This document shows positions 1-6,697 of a stretch of DNA of 18,570 nucleotides, piece by piece. Location: the NCBI GenBank assembly GCA_947589585.1, contig CANQCA010000016.1, positions 1 through 18,570 on the forward strand, given 5' to 3'. The notes beneath the pieces were generated by a model. It saw only the letters and a list, made by a program, of their open reading frames with translations, had not been told where the DNA came from and did no database searches. Numbering within the stretch: position 1 is the stretch's first letter; each line of letters begins with the position of its first letter. The position numbers and the translations under genes are program-made. Source of the stretch: an uncultured Clostridia bacterium. Its GTDB lineage: Bacteria; Bacillota; Clostridia; Christensenellales; Borkfalkiaceae.

Positions 1-400
1 GGTCGGCACGAGGAGCGCAGCGACGAAGTAGCCCCCGAAGGGGGCGAGAGAATCCCCTTATACGAAGTCCTCACATCGCAAAACAAAATTTCGTGAGGGG
101 TTAAATCTCATCATCCCTCAACCCCGTCGGCCGCTGTGCTCATTTGTCCTCAACGGCATTAAGCGTGCGGTGGCTTTGCAAAAGGGGGCGCGCAGCGCAG
201 AAGCGTGGTTCTGCTCGCGCAAGTGATCAGAAGCAGCTTCTCCGCGTTTTAACGGTAACGCGTCATCCGGTGGTGGTAAGCGTCATCCTGCCCCGCGCGT
301 CATCCCGAGGGGCGTAGCCCCGAGAGGATCCCCTTATACGAAGTTGGCTGTAAAACTTCTCATCAAAGCATAATTTTTCAAAAAATTCCTTGCTTTTCTC
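1..400. repeat. Intergenic region made of dispersed repeat fragments
   Basis: No gene is supported here. The first 33 bases match the right end of a dispersed repeat seen again near 9855, 11335, 14695 and 18351: GGTCGGCACGAG, then GACGAAGTAGCC. A second motif, GAGA(G)GATCCCCTTATACGAAGT-like, occurs at about 48-70 and 312-345 and recurs near 11250-11270. The segment around 76-93 (TCGCAAAACAAAATTTCG) is nearly the reverse complement of a hairpin just after the first Spo0A gene (11190-11209). CCTCAC and GTGAGG around 68-100 can pair. Confidence 0.6.
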
Positions 401-401
401 T

Positions 402-425
402 TTATTTCGATAAACGTCTAAATAA
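402..425. promoter_or_regulatory. Operator-like imperfect palindrome upstream of the PopT-type gene
   Basis: An AT-rich imperfect inverted repeat (TTATTTCGATAAAC, then AAATAA) lies about 50 bp before the DUF368 gene. It matches, at 22 of 24 positions by eye, the perfect palindrome at 16096-16121 upstream of the Y-family polymerase. Two copies before unrelated genes suggest a site for one transcription factor; which one is unknown. Confidence 0.45.
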
Positions 426-475
426 ACAACAGGCATTTGTAGTGCTATTTTTTCATCGCAAAATATACAATAGAA

Positions 476-1384
476 GTGATGAAACTATCTGCCGCAAAAC
501 GTGCCACAGCCTTTCTTACCGATGTGATGCGGGGTGCTGCGATCGGGATCGCCTTTATCGTGCCGGGGTTTTCGGGCGGTTCGGTCGCGGCCATACTCGG
601 CGTGTATGAACGGCTCGTCGGCGCAGTCGCCGATATCTTCAAACACTTCAGGCGCAGTATGCGCACCCTACTGCCCATCGCCCTCGGCATGCTTCTCGGT
701 GCCTCTGCGCTACTGTTTCCCATCCGCTGGGGCGTGCAGAATTACCCCGTGCCTACCGTCACGCTCTTTGTTGGACTCTCCATCGGCGGCCTTCCCGTCA
801 TCAAGGAGCGCGCGCCGGGGAAGCCTACCGCCCGCAATTTTGCCGCATTTCTTCTTCCCTGTCTCGCCGCCGCATCGCTTGCGCTTCTCCCTTCGGCGAA
901 CCATGCAGAGGGGTTTTTGTATCATCTCGACGCGGGGGGCTATCTTCTGCTTTTCCTCGTCGGCGCCGCGGCCGCATGCGCCCTCGTCGTGCCCGGGATC
1001 TCGGGTTCCATGCTGCTTCTCATCTTCGGCTATTATGCGCCCCTCATCTCGCTCATCACGGGGTTTTTGCTCGAAGGGACGGAGCCGCTCACCAGTCTTC
1101 TCGTTCTCGCCGTCGCCGGGGCAGGCATGCTCGTCGGGTTTTTCGCCGTCTCCTTCCTCATGCGGTTCTTTCTTAAGAAATTCCCGCGGGCGACCAACTT
1201 CGCCATCCTCGGCTTTATTTCTGGCTCCATCGTCGCCGTATATGCGCCCTTTGCACGGAGCGCGCTCACGATGGGGGTTTGGGGCTGGGTCATCTCATTC
1301 GCGCTCCTTCTTCTCGGCGTTGCCCTCTCTTTGGGGCTTCTGACGCTCGTAAAACGTCGGGGCGCCTGTCCTCACGGCAAATAA
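476..1384 (+). CDS. DUF368 family membrane protein, probable polyprenyl-phosphate transporter (PopT-like)
   Basis: The protein has 302 residues, mostly hydrophobic, with about eight membrane segments. It carries the duplicated DUF368 signature: VPGFSGGS at residues 29-36 and VPGISGSM at 172-179, each within a membrane segment, as expected for an internally duplicated inverted-topology transporter. DUF368 proteins (PopT) are reported to return undecaprenyl phosphate across the membrane, so a role in recycling the cell-wall lipid carrier is the likely function. Translation starts at GTG 476 or the adjacent ATG 479; no clear Shine-Dalgarno sequence is visible, so the start is the weak point. A possible TACAAT box at 466-471 is very close to the start and has no good -35. 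The gene is convergent with the alcohol dehydrogenase and shares the hairpin at 1388-1408. The family call is firm; the substrate is inferred from the family. Confidence 0.88.
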   Translation: MMKLSAAKRATAFLTDVMRGAAIGIAFIVPGFSGGSVAAILGVYERLVGAVADIFKHFRRSMRTLLPIALGMLLGASALLFPIRWGVQNYPVPTVTLFVGLSIGGLPVIKERAPGKPTARNFAAFLLPCLAAASLALLPSANHAEGFLYHLDAGGYLLLFLVGAAAACALVVPGISGSMLLLIFGYYAPLISLITGFLLEGTEPLTSLLVLAVAGAGMLVGFFAVSFLMRFFLKKFPRATNFAILGFISGSIVAVYAPFARSALTMGVWGWVISFALLLLGVALSLGLLTLVKRRGACPHGK

Positions 1385-1408
1385 AAAAGCCGTCGTTCTC
1401 CGACGGCT
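1383..1408 (-). terminator. Intrinsic terminator of the alcohol dehydrogenase gene, probably also serving the convergent gene
   Basis: A perfect 8-bp stem (AGCCGTCG / CGACGGCT, 1388-1395 with 1401-1408) has a 5-nt loop. On the minus strand it is followed by a run of T, so it ends the dehydrogenase transcript 12 nt after its stop codon. On the plus strand the T-rich stretch is further away (from about 1421), so termination there may be weaker. Confidence 0.8.
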
Positions 1409-1419
1409 CAGATCGCATT

Positions 1420-2625
1420 CTATTTTTTCTTTGTCTCGGCGCGCACGGCATAGCACACTTTTTCGAGTTCCTCCACACCCAAAAGCTTCGGGACGGGATA
1501 GAGGGGATTGGCCTCTTTTGCGGCGCGGCGGCAAAGAGCGGGAATGTCCCTTTTATCGATGCGAATACTTTGCGGGATAAACAATAGACAGTTGAGATCT
1601 TCGATCCATTCGATGAACGCATCCGCGGCATCCATGTCCGAGGAAGAGGGGTCACAAACGCCGCATGTTCTTGCAAGATTGGCGAGTTTTTTCGTGCAAG
1701 AAGTCCCATAGGCCTTGAGCACAACGGGAAGAAGCACTGCGCACAGCCTGCCGTGCGGAGGACGGAATGTCGCCCCCAAAGCGTGGGCGAGCGCATGCAC
1801 GTAGCCCACATACGAACGCGTGAAGGCAACGCCCGCCTCATACGCCGCAAGCTGCATTTCCTCCCGTGCCGCGAAGTCGACGTCCGCATAGGCGGCATAG
1901 AGATTGTGCTTGATGCGCGAAACGCTCTTCTCGCACAGCGCCCGCGTCTCTGCCGTCGTCGCACCCCCGATATACGCCTCCACGGCGTGCGTGAGGGCAT
2001 CCATGCCCGTATCTGCGGTCACGGAAGGAGGCATCGTGCGGGTGAGCTCGGGGTCGAGAATAGCGAACTTCGGCACGAGGTGCGGGGAGAACACGGCAAA
2101 TTTTTCGTGGTTTTCCTCATTTGTAAAGACTGCGGCCGCCGTCGCCTCGCTGCCCGTGCCCGCCGTCGTCGGTACTGCGATGAGAAGGGGAACATTTCTT
2201 CCCACCTTGAGGGCGCCCTTCATCTTCAGGAGCGATTTTGGGGGGGAAGCGATACGCGCGCACACCCCCTTCGCACAGTCCATCGGGGAGCCTCCGCCCA
2301 CCGCGATGACGCAGTCGCACCCCCTTTCACGGTAGAGAGAAAGCGCTTTCTCCACGCAGGAAAGAGTGGGGTCGGAGGGCACTTCTTTGAAGATCTCCGC
2401 CTCTATCCCCGCACGTTGCAGGACGGCAAGAAGGGGGTCGCACAGCCCGTTTGAAAGCACGGCCGGACCTGTTACGAGCAGGGCATGTCCGAGGTTGGCA
2501 CGCAAAATTCGCATTGCGGCCTCTTCATAGTCCACAATGCGCGGGGCACGGTAGCGGATGAGCGGGCTCGCAAGCTTCACCCCGAGATGTACCGCGTGGC
2601 AGTAAAGTTTATAGAAGATGTTCAT
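1420..2625 (-). CDS. Iron-containing (group III) alcohol dehydrogenase
   Basis: This 401-residue protein has the full group III dehydrogenase layout. The NAD(P)-binding half carries GGGSPMD at 110-116 and PTTAGTGSE at 152-160. The metal site is complete: Asp209 and His213 in the GMDALTHAVEAY segment, His281 in AHALG and His291 in PPHG, matching the Asp/His/His/His set of FucO-type enzymes. It should reduce an aldehyde or ketone, or oxidise an alcohol, in the cytoplasm; the substrate cannot be read from sequence. The ATG at 2625 is chosen because the N-terminal segment (FYKLYCHAV) resembles the start of related dehydrogenases and no later start keeps the fold. A consensus promoter sits so close that transcription would begin at or within about 3 nt of this ATG; AGAGG lies only one base before the ATG. 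The gene ends at a strong terminator and appears monocistronic. Confidence 0.93.
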   Translation of the reverse strand: MNIFYKLYCHAVHLGVKLASPLIRYRAPRIVDYEEAAMRILRANLGHALLVTGPAVLSNGLCDPLLAVLQRAGIEAEIFKEVPSDPTLSCVEKALSLYRERGCDCVIAVGGGSPMDCAKGVCARIASPPKSLLKMKGALKVGRNVPLLIAVPTTAGTGSEATAAAVFTNEENHEKFAVFSPHLVPKFAILDPELTRTMPPSVTADTGMDALTHAVEAYIGGATTAETRALCEKSVSRIKHNLYAAYADVDFAAREEMQLAAYEAGVAFTRSYVGYVHALAHALGATFRPPHGRLCAVLLPVVLKAYGTSCTKKLANLARTCGVCDPSSSDMDAADAFIEWIEDLNCLLFIPQSIRIDKRDIPALCRRAAKEANPLYPVPKLLGVEELEKVCYAVRAETKKK

Positions 2626-2631
2626 ACCTCT

Positions 2632-2660
2632 ATTATACGGTCTATAGCGGACCTTGTCAA
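2632..2660 (-). promoter_or_regulatory. Consensus sigma-A promoter of the alcohol dehydrogenase gene
   Basis: On the minus strand TTGACA (2660-2655), a 17-nt spacer and TATAAT (2637-2632) form an exact consensus promoter. Counting from the -10 box, +1 falls on or just before position 2625, the A of the start codon, giving a leader of 0 to 3 nt. See the finding on leaderless transcription. Confidence 0.8.
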
Positions 2661-2694
2661 GCCGTGCCGCATGAGAGTGGTCTCCTCAGCATGA

Positions 2695-2724
2695 AGCCCT
2701 CCCGTTCCGAAGAGCGGGAGGGCT
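2695..2724 (-). terminator. Strong hairpin after the TasA-like gene
   Basis: A perfect 10-bp GC-rich stem (AGCCCTCCCG / CGGGAGGGCT) with a 10-nt loop begins 27 nt after the stop codon of the secreted protein gene. No T run follows on either strand, so it may slow or partly end transcription, or protect the 3' end of the mRNA, rather than act as a classical terminator. Confidence 0.5.
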
Positions 2725-2750
2725 CCCTGTATATAGGAACAGATTGAAGT

Positions 2751-4376
2751 TTATCTGAGAACGGGGTGAGTATCTCCCATGTCCCAAGTAGTCTCGAAGT
2801 CGAGGTCGGGGAAATTAGATTGTTCCTTTGCCTCATCGGCTGAGAGCTTCTTACCTGCTGTACCCATCAATCCAACGGGCTCGAAGCCGATACTATACCA
2901 ACCTATTGCGGCGGAAGGCGCTACAGCCGCCACGATGCCGCCGATGGCGACGCTACCGTCTTCAGGGATTGCCTCGGGTACATTCTCGATTTTTCCTGCG
3001 AAGACAACATGATCGGGTGCAACTGAATGCATACCACCCAAGTTACTACCCATGATGTAGATTCCGCCTACCATAATCTGAACCGTGCCGAATTCACTTT
3101 TAAGAGTGTTTTTGGGAAGTTTAATTGTGCCTGTATAGATGCAGTTGGACACGGTTCCGCCCCCGAGCACACCGGCAACACCGCCAATCATAATGGTGGC
3201 ACTCCCGGGGCCTGTAAAGTCGAGATCCGAGCAGTCGATATCGACATCGATCGTGCTGTGGGTGATCATGCCGCCGCTTGAAACGGATGCGGCGGCGCAA
3301 ACTCCGGAAAGTAAAATCTGGATATTGTCGTATGTGTTGTTCGTTTCGATCGTCCCCGTTAAGGTCAACGAGCCTTCCACTGTAAGATTGCTGATTTCAG
3401 CTTCTTCCATGCGATTGAAAAGAGCAAGGGAGAGGGTGTTATCGGAGCCGGTGAGGAGTTCATCTATCAGATCTTCCATTTGATAGGTATGATCGCCGAA
3501 ATCTACCGTATGTCCGTTTCCGTCGAGGGTGCCTTCGAAGGGATGTTCTATGGTCCCAATGGGCTCCCAATCGTCGGTGACGGTCACATCGCCGGAAAGC
3601 TCCACAGTTTCGCCCTCGAAGCTGTTGCCCATGGCGACCATATCGCCGAGTGCCTTAAACTCGGTCTCGCTGCTGAGGCTGTAGGTTCCGTCCGCCTCTA
3701 CGGGGATGGGCTCTGCCGTTGCCGCGTTCGCCTGCACCGCAGAGACGGTAAAGTTGAAGGAGCAAGTCTTCCCTTGCGCAGCGTTGTTGGCAAAGTCGAT
3801 GGGGAAGTCGATGACGACGTGGAGCTTGATCGTCTCACCCTCTGCCTTGGGTTCAAAGAAGCGCCAGCTCGAAAGACGGGTGAAGAGCTTCCCGTTGCCC
3901 ACGAGCGCGACCTCTTCGCCATCCTCGGTAAGGCTCAGCTTGAGGGCATCGTAGAAGAGTGCGTCGGCGCCGTCTTCGCCCTGCACAGCCGTGCCGAACT
4001 GATATTTGACGGCGATACTGCTCTTGTTTTCGACGTCGATGTCGAACGCGATGCTGTTTCCGGGGACGAAGTTGTCGATCGTGAGGTCGGGTGCTTCAGC
4101 TTCGCTGCCGAGCGTGGCCTTCCCGAGTGTGATGGGGAACGTCGCCTCACCCGCTGTTCCGTCCGCCTCTTGTTTTTCGCCCGTAGTCTGGTCGACGGTG
4201 TACGCCTTGAGGGAAGTTTCATCGATCGTGGCGGTCACGTCCACCTTGCCCGATGTGACGGCGATGTCGATCTTGGATTCACTCGTGAAGAGCGCAAACG
4301 TCGACCCCGCGATGAGCGAGGCAGAGAGCGCGATCGCCGTGAAAGATGAGAGCAGGACACTTGTCGTCTTTTTCAT
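2751..4376 (-). CDS. Secreted TasA/camelysin-like protein with C-terminal GLUG/beta-helix-like region
   Basis: The protein has 541 residues from ATG 4376, chosen because GGAGGT lies 7 nt upstream and a signal peptide follows at once; the frame stays open further upstream but that part is not protein-like. Residues 1-29 form a Lys-rich n-region and hydrophobic core ending in GSTFALFTSES, the style of SipW-processed TasA/CalY precursors. Residues 38-215 resemble the TasA/camelysin beta fold (SGKVDVTATIDE; VPGNSIAFDIDVENKSS). Residues 230-541 look like a beta-helix with GLUG-type repeats: WEPIGTIEHPFEGTLDGNGHTV at 270-291, then Gly-rich GGVAGVLGGGTVSNC segments and the ending TTWDMGDTHPVLR common in Clostridial surface proteins. 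No LPXTG or other anchor is seen, so it may be released or assembled into matrix fibres. No SipW-like peptidase gene is in the window. The divergent XRE gene is the likely regulator. Confidence 0.82.
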   Translation of the reverse strand: MKKTTSVLLSSFTAIALSASLIAGSTFALFTSESKIDIAVTSGKVDVTATIDETSLKAYTVDQTTGEKQEADGTAGEATFPITLGKATLGSEAEAPDLTIDNFVPGNSIAFDIDVENKSSIAVKYQFGTAVQGEDGADALFYDALKLSLTEDGEEVALVGNGKLFTRLSSWRFFEPKAEGETIKLHVVIDFPIDFANNAAQGKTCSFNFTVSAVQANAATAEPIPVEADGTYSLSSETEFKALGDMVAMGNSFEGETVELSGDVTVTDDWEPIGTIEHPFEGTLDGNGHTVDFGDHTYQMEDLIDELLTGSDNTLSLALFNRMEEAEISNLTVEGSLTLTGTIETNNTYDNIQILLSGVCAAASVSSGGMITHSTIDVDIDCSDLDFTGPGSATIMIGGVAGVLGGGTVSNCIYTGTIKLPKNTLKSEFGTVQIMVGGIYIMGSNLGGMHSVAPDHVVFAGKIENVPEAIPEDGSVAIGGIVAAVAPSAAIGWYSIGFEPVGLMGTAGKKLSADEAKEQSNFPDLDFETTWDMGDTHPVLR

Positions 4377-4437
4377 GTGTTTTACCTCCATACATAAAAT
4401 TTTTTTCTTTGCACAAACTTTTCTTTGTGTATGTTCT

Positions 4438-4466
4438 ATCATAATACAAACTTTTGGGGAAGTCAA
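4438..4466 (-). promoter_or_regulatory. Sigma-A promoter of the TasA-like gene
   Basis: Minus-strand TTGACT (4466-4461), a 17-nt spacer and TATGAT (4443-4438). One copy of the repeated AACTTTT motif (4449-4455) lies inside the spacer, where a bound regulator would block RNA polymerase. The expected leader is about 55 nt, ending in the GGAGGT ribosome binding site. Confidence 0.65.
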
Positions 4467-4485
4467 GCAAATTACAAATAAAAGT

Positions 4486-4494
4486 TGGTATAGT
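4486..4494 (+). promoter_or_regulatory. Extended -10 promoter of the XRE regulator gene
   Basis: TGGTATAGT is a TGn-extended -10 element with no convincing -35. It lies 27 nt before the ATG and overlaps one AAAAGTT motif, consistent with autoregulation. Confidence 0.45.
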
Positions 4495-4520
4495 ATAAAA
4501 AAAGTTAATGGAGAAGTGCG

Positions 4521-4841
4521 ATGTTCGGCAGAAAGATCCGGGAACTGAGGGAGGAGAGGGGCATTTCCATGATGGCTTTGGCGAATGCGATCGGCGTGAG
4601 CGATACGGCTGTCTGCAAATGGGAGAACGAGGTCTCCGAGCCGAAGCTCAGCTATATTGCGCGCCTTGCAGACTTTTTCGGGTGCTCGGCGGACTATCTC
4701 GTGGGGCGTTCGGACGAATATGAAGGCACCCATGACCGTCCTACGCCCGGCGAGCAGCGCCTGCTCGCGCTATACCGCCGCATGACGGCAGAGGAGCAGG
4801 AGCTTCTCTATAAGACGGTGAAGCTGTGGAATAAAAAATAA
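4521..4841 (+). CDS. XRE-family (Cro/CI-type) transcriptional regulator
   Basis: This is a 106-residue cytoplasmic DNA-binding protein. Residues 5-60 form a standard Cro/CI helix-turn-helix (IRELREERGIS, then the recognition part VSDTAVCKWENEVSEPKLS and the ending LADFFGCSADYLVG). Residues 70-106 are a short helical tail (RLLALYRRMTAEEQELLYKTVKLW) typical of small regulators of this class. GGAGAAG lies 6 nt before the ATG. It is divergent from the TasA-like gene with repeated motifs between them, so it probably controls that gene and itself. This recalls SinR control of tasA in Bacillus, but the protein is not clearly SinR, and whether it represses or activates is not visible. Confidence 0.88.
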   Translation: MFGRKIRELREERGISMMALANAIGVSDTAVCKWENEVSEPKLSYIARLADFFGCSADYLVGRSDEYEGTHDRPTPGEQRLLALYRRMTAEEQELLYKTVKLWNKK

Positions 4842-4913
4842 AGGCCTTCCGCTCCGGGGTGGCATGCGGGAAGCCTTCAAACAAAAACAAAGTATCATGC
4901 GAAATGCAAAAAT

Positions 4914-4948
4914 AAGCCGCAACAGGGCGGCTTTTTTTTTTGCGGCTT
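4914..4948. terminator. Bidirectional terminator between the XRE and YerC-like genes
   Basis: AGCCGC (4915-4920) pairs with GCGGCT (4927-4932), followed on the plus strand by ten T. On the minus strand GCCGCC-CTGTT-GCGGC is followed by TTATTTTT, ending the ABC operon. A second imperfect hairpin (about 4843-4878, AAGGCCTTCCGC / GCGGGAAGCCTT) lies just before it and probably reinforces termination of the XRE transcript. Confidence 0.8.
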
Positions 4949-4949
4949 T

Positions 4950-5228
4950 TTATTTTCTTTCGAGGATGCGGCGGTATCCTTCTCCGTAGCGTACGCACTT
5001 GGAGACGCGGGAGAGGGTGGCGGAAGAGATCCCGGTCTCCTCGATGATCTGTTCATACGTCTTGCCCTCGAGGAGAAGTTTGGCGGCGCGAACGCGCTGC
5101 GTCATGGATTCGATCTCGTTGTAGGTGAGAAGGTCCTCAAAGAAGAGGGCGCACTCCTCCGCGCTCCGAATGGAGGCGACCGCCTCGAAGAGTTCTCTGT
5201 GTTCGTCAAGAAATTGCTGTTTCGTCAT
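4950..5228 (-). CDS. YerC/YecD family TrpR-related regulator
   Basis: This 92-residue protein matches the YerC/YecD family in length and layout. An N-terminal helical part (LFEAVASIRSAEECALFFEDLLT) is followed by the TrpR-like core with NEIESMTQRVRAAKLLLEGKTYE and the helix-turn-helix TGISSATLSRVSKCVRYG at about 65-82. TrpR-fold proteins of this family bind DNA as dimers; the effector in Bacillota is not established. The start at 5228 lies 23 nt inside the upstream ATPase gene, in another frame, so translation is probably coupled; only a weak GGGA is visible. As last gene of an amino-acid importer operon it may sense the imported compound and repress the operon. The inverted repeat at 7475-7500 in the operon leader would be a candidate target (inference). 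Confidence 0.88.
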   Translation of the reverse strand: MTKQQFLDEHRELFEAVASIRSAEECALFFEDLLTYNEIESMTQRVRAAKLLLEGKTYEQIIEETGISSATLSRVSKCVRYGEGYRRILERK

Positions 5229-6048
5229 AGTATTCCCGTTTCAAAAAAGATTTTAGTTTTTCGCTCATTGGGGAGGAGAAGATCTCCTCCGGCGTGCCGC
5301 GCTCTTCCACCCTGCCTTCCGCCATGAAGATCACCTCGTCGGCGACCTCTCTTGCAAACGCCATCTCATGGGTGACCACGATCATGGTATGGCCCTTTAA
5401 CGTCCGAATGGTCTTTAAGACCTCTTCCGTGAGGGCGGGGTCGAGGGCGGAAGTGGGCTCGTCGAAGCAGAGGATCTCGGGCTCGAGGGCGAGTGCACGG
5501 GCGATGGCGACGCGTTGCTGCTGGCCGCCCGAGAGCTCGTGGGGGTAGGCGGAAGCCCTGTCGAGGAGCCCGACCTTTTCGAGGAGCTCGTCCGCACGGC
5601 GGGCGTTGTTTTGCAGAAGCTCTCTTCTGAACGCCCGGGCCGCGGCAGAAGCCTTCCTTCGCCCCATGCCCTCTTTGATAAGCTGTTTTTTCTTCTCCCG
5701 CGCCCTTTCACGTGCGAGAAGATCGGGTGCGAGCGAGACGTTTCCGCGCGCCGTGAGATGGGGAAAGAGGTTGAAGCTCTGGAAGACGAGCCCGAATTTC
5801 TTCCGCCAAGCCCTGATCTCACGCTCCGAATAGCGTTTCCCCGCCTCAAAGACTTCCCCGCCGAGACAGATCTTCCCCTCATCGGGCGTCTCGAGGAAGT
5901 TCAGACAGCGCAAGAGCGTCGTCTTGCCGCTCCCCGACGCGCCGATGACGGCGAGGATGGAACCTTTGGGGAGTTCGAAGCCGATGCCCTTTAAGACCTG
6001 CGTACCGCCGAAACTCTTTTTGAAGTTTTCAACCGTCAGATATTCCAT
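5206..6048 (-). CDS. Polar amino-acid ABC transporter, ATP-binding subunit (GlnQ-like)
   Basis: The 280-residue ATPase energises the importer encoded with it. Visible motifs are Walker A GASGSGKT (36-43), Q-loop Gln90 (FQSFNLFPHLT), signature LSGGQQQ (172-178), Walker B ILCFDE (192-197) and the switch His227 in THEMAFA. ATG 6048 is chosen over an earlier in-frame start because it follows the permease stop by one base, has AAGG 7 nt upstream, and gives the usual GlnQ N-terminus (MEYLTVENFKKSF). It is longer than a typical GlnQ (about 240 residues). A very basic, helical insertion of about 25 to 35 residues (about 110-150) sits between the Q-loop and the signature, in the helical subdomain that contacts the permease. 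It overlaps the YerC-like gene by 23 nt. Confidence 0.94.
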   Translation of the reverse strand: MEYLTVENFKKSFGGTQVLKGIGFELPKGSILAVIGASGSGKTTLLRCLNFLETPDEGKICLGGEVFEAGKRYSEREIRAWRKKFGLVFQSFNLFPHLTARGNVSLAPDLLARERAREKKKQLIKEGMGRRKASAAARAFRRELLQNNARRADELLEKVGLLDRASAYPHELSGGQQQRVAIARALALEPEILCFDEPTSALDPALTEEVLKTIRTLKGHTMIVVTHEMAFAREVADEVIFMAEGRVEERGTPEEIFSSPMSEKLKSFLKREYYDETAIS

Positions 6049-6049
6049 A

Positions 6050-6697
6050 TCAAACCTTGATATATGCCGTCTTTTTCTCCGCAAGGCGGAAGAGCAGGGT
6101 CAGGATCCCGATGAAGAGGAGATAGAACGCTCCCGTGTAGAAGAGGGGATAGATGAGCCCTTGGCGCGTGTATTCCTGCGCGACGAAGATGATCTCCGAG
6201 ACACTGATGATGCGGGCGAGAGAGGTATCCTTCACAAGCGACATTACCTCGTTGGACATGGGCGCCAGAATGCGCTTTATGAGCTGGGGCAGCGTCACAT
6301 GGAAGAAGATCTGTATCCGCGTCATGCCGAGCACCAGCCCCGCTTCCCTCTGCCCGCGGGGGATATTATCCATTCCGCCGCGGTAGATCTCGGAGAAATA
6401 GCAGGCATAGTTGAGGGTGAAGGCCACGAGGACGGCCGCGAAGCGGTCGAAGCCCACGATCCCGAAAAGAAGGGCGGGCCCGTAGAAGATGGCGATGAGC
6501 TGCAACATGAGCGGCGTTCCCCGCACGACCCAGACGAGCGCACGGCAGGGCAGGGCGATGGCTTTGATGCGCGAACGCGAGCCGAGCGTGATCACCATTC
6601 CGAGGGGTATGGCGAGAAGGAGCGTGAGAAGGAAGATGAGGCAGGTCGTAGCGAACCCTTCCAAAAGGGAGAGGGAAACGGAGAGAAACTTACTCAT
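6050..6697 (-). CDS. Polar amino-acid ABC transporter, permease subunit (HisM/GlnP family)
   Basis: This 215-residue inner-membrane permease has about five membrane segments and the His/Glu/Gln/Arg/opine permease layout. The RGTPLMLQL segment follows the second membrane span (about residues 59-67), and the EAA loop that docks the ATPase reads GQREAGLVLGMTRIQIF (about 114-130), followed by TLPQ. Its ATG overlaps the stop of the binding-protein gene in an ATGA (6694-6697), and the ATPase gene starts one base after its stop, so the three proteins are translationally coupled. A single permease gene is usual because it works as a homodimer. Confidence 0.94.
   Translation of the reverse strand: MSKFLSVSLSLLEGFATTCLIFLLTLLLAIPLGMVITLGSRSRIKAIALPCRALVWVVRGTPLMLQLIAIFYGPALLFGIVGFDRFAAVLVAFTLNYACYFSEIYRGGMDNIPRGQREAGLVLGMTRIQIFFHVTLPQLIKRILAPMSNEVMSLVKDTSLARIISVSEIIFVAQEYTRQGLIYPLFYTGAFYLLFIGILTLLFRLAEKKTAYIKV

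Larger units (their letters stand above)
4413..4506. promoter_or_regulatory. Cluster of four AAAAGTT operator-like motifs in the divergent promoter region
   Basis: ACAAACTTTT occurs twice in the same orientation (4413-4422 and 4446-4455). The motif is found inverted as AAAAGTTGGT at 4480-4489 and as AAAAGTT at 4500-4506. The copies fall downstream of the TasA-like promoter start, inside its -35/-10 spacer, over the -10 of the XRE gene and near that gene's start of transcription. This is what a regulator controlling both itself and the secreted protein would use. Base composition here is AT-rich, so chance contributes. Confidence 0.45.

Noticed and set aside
4377..4733. A 119-residue N-terminal extension of the TasA-like protein
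   Set aside because: The signal peptide and GGAGGT both mark ATG 4376. The extension would overlap the divergent promoters and the XRE gene.
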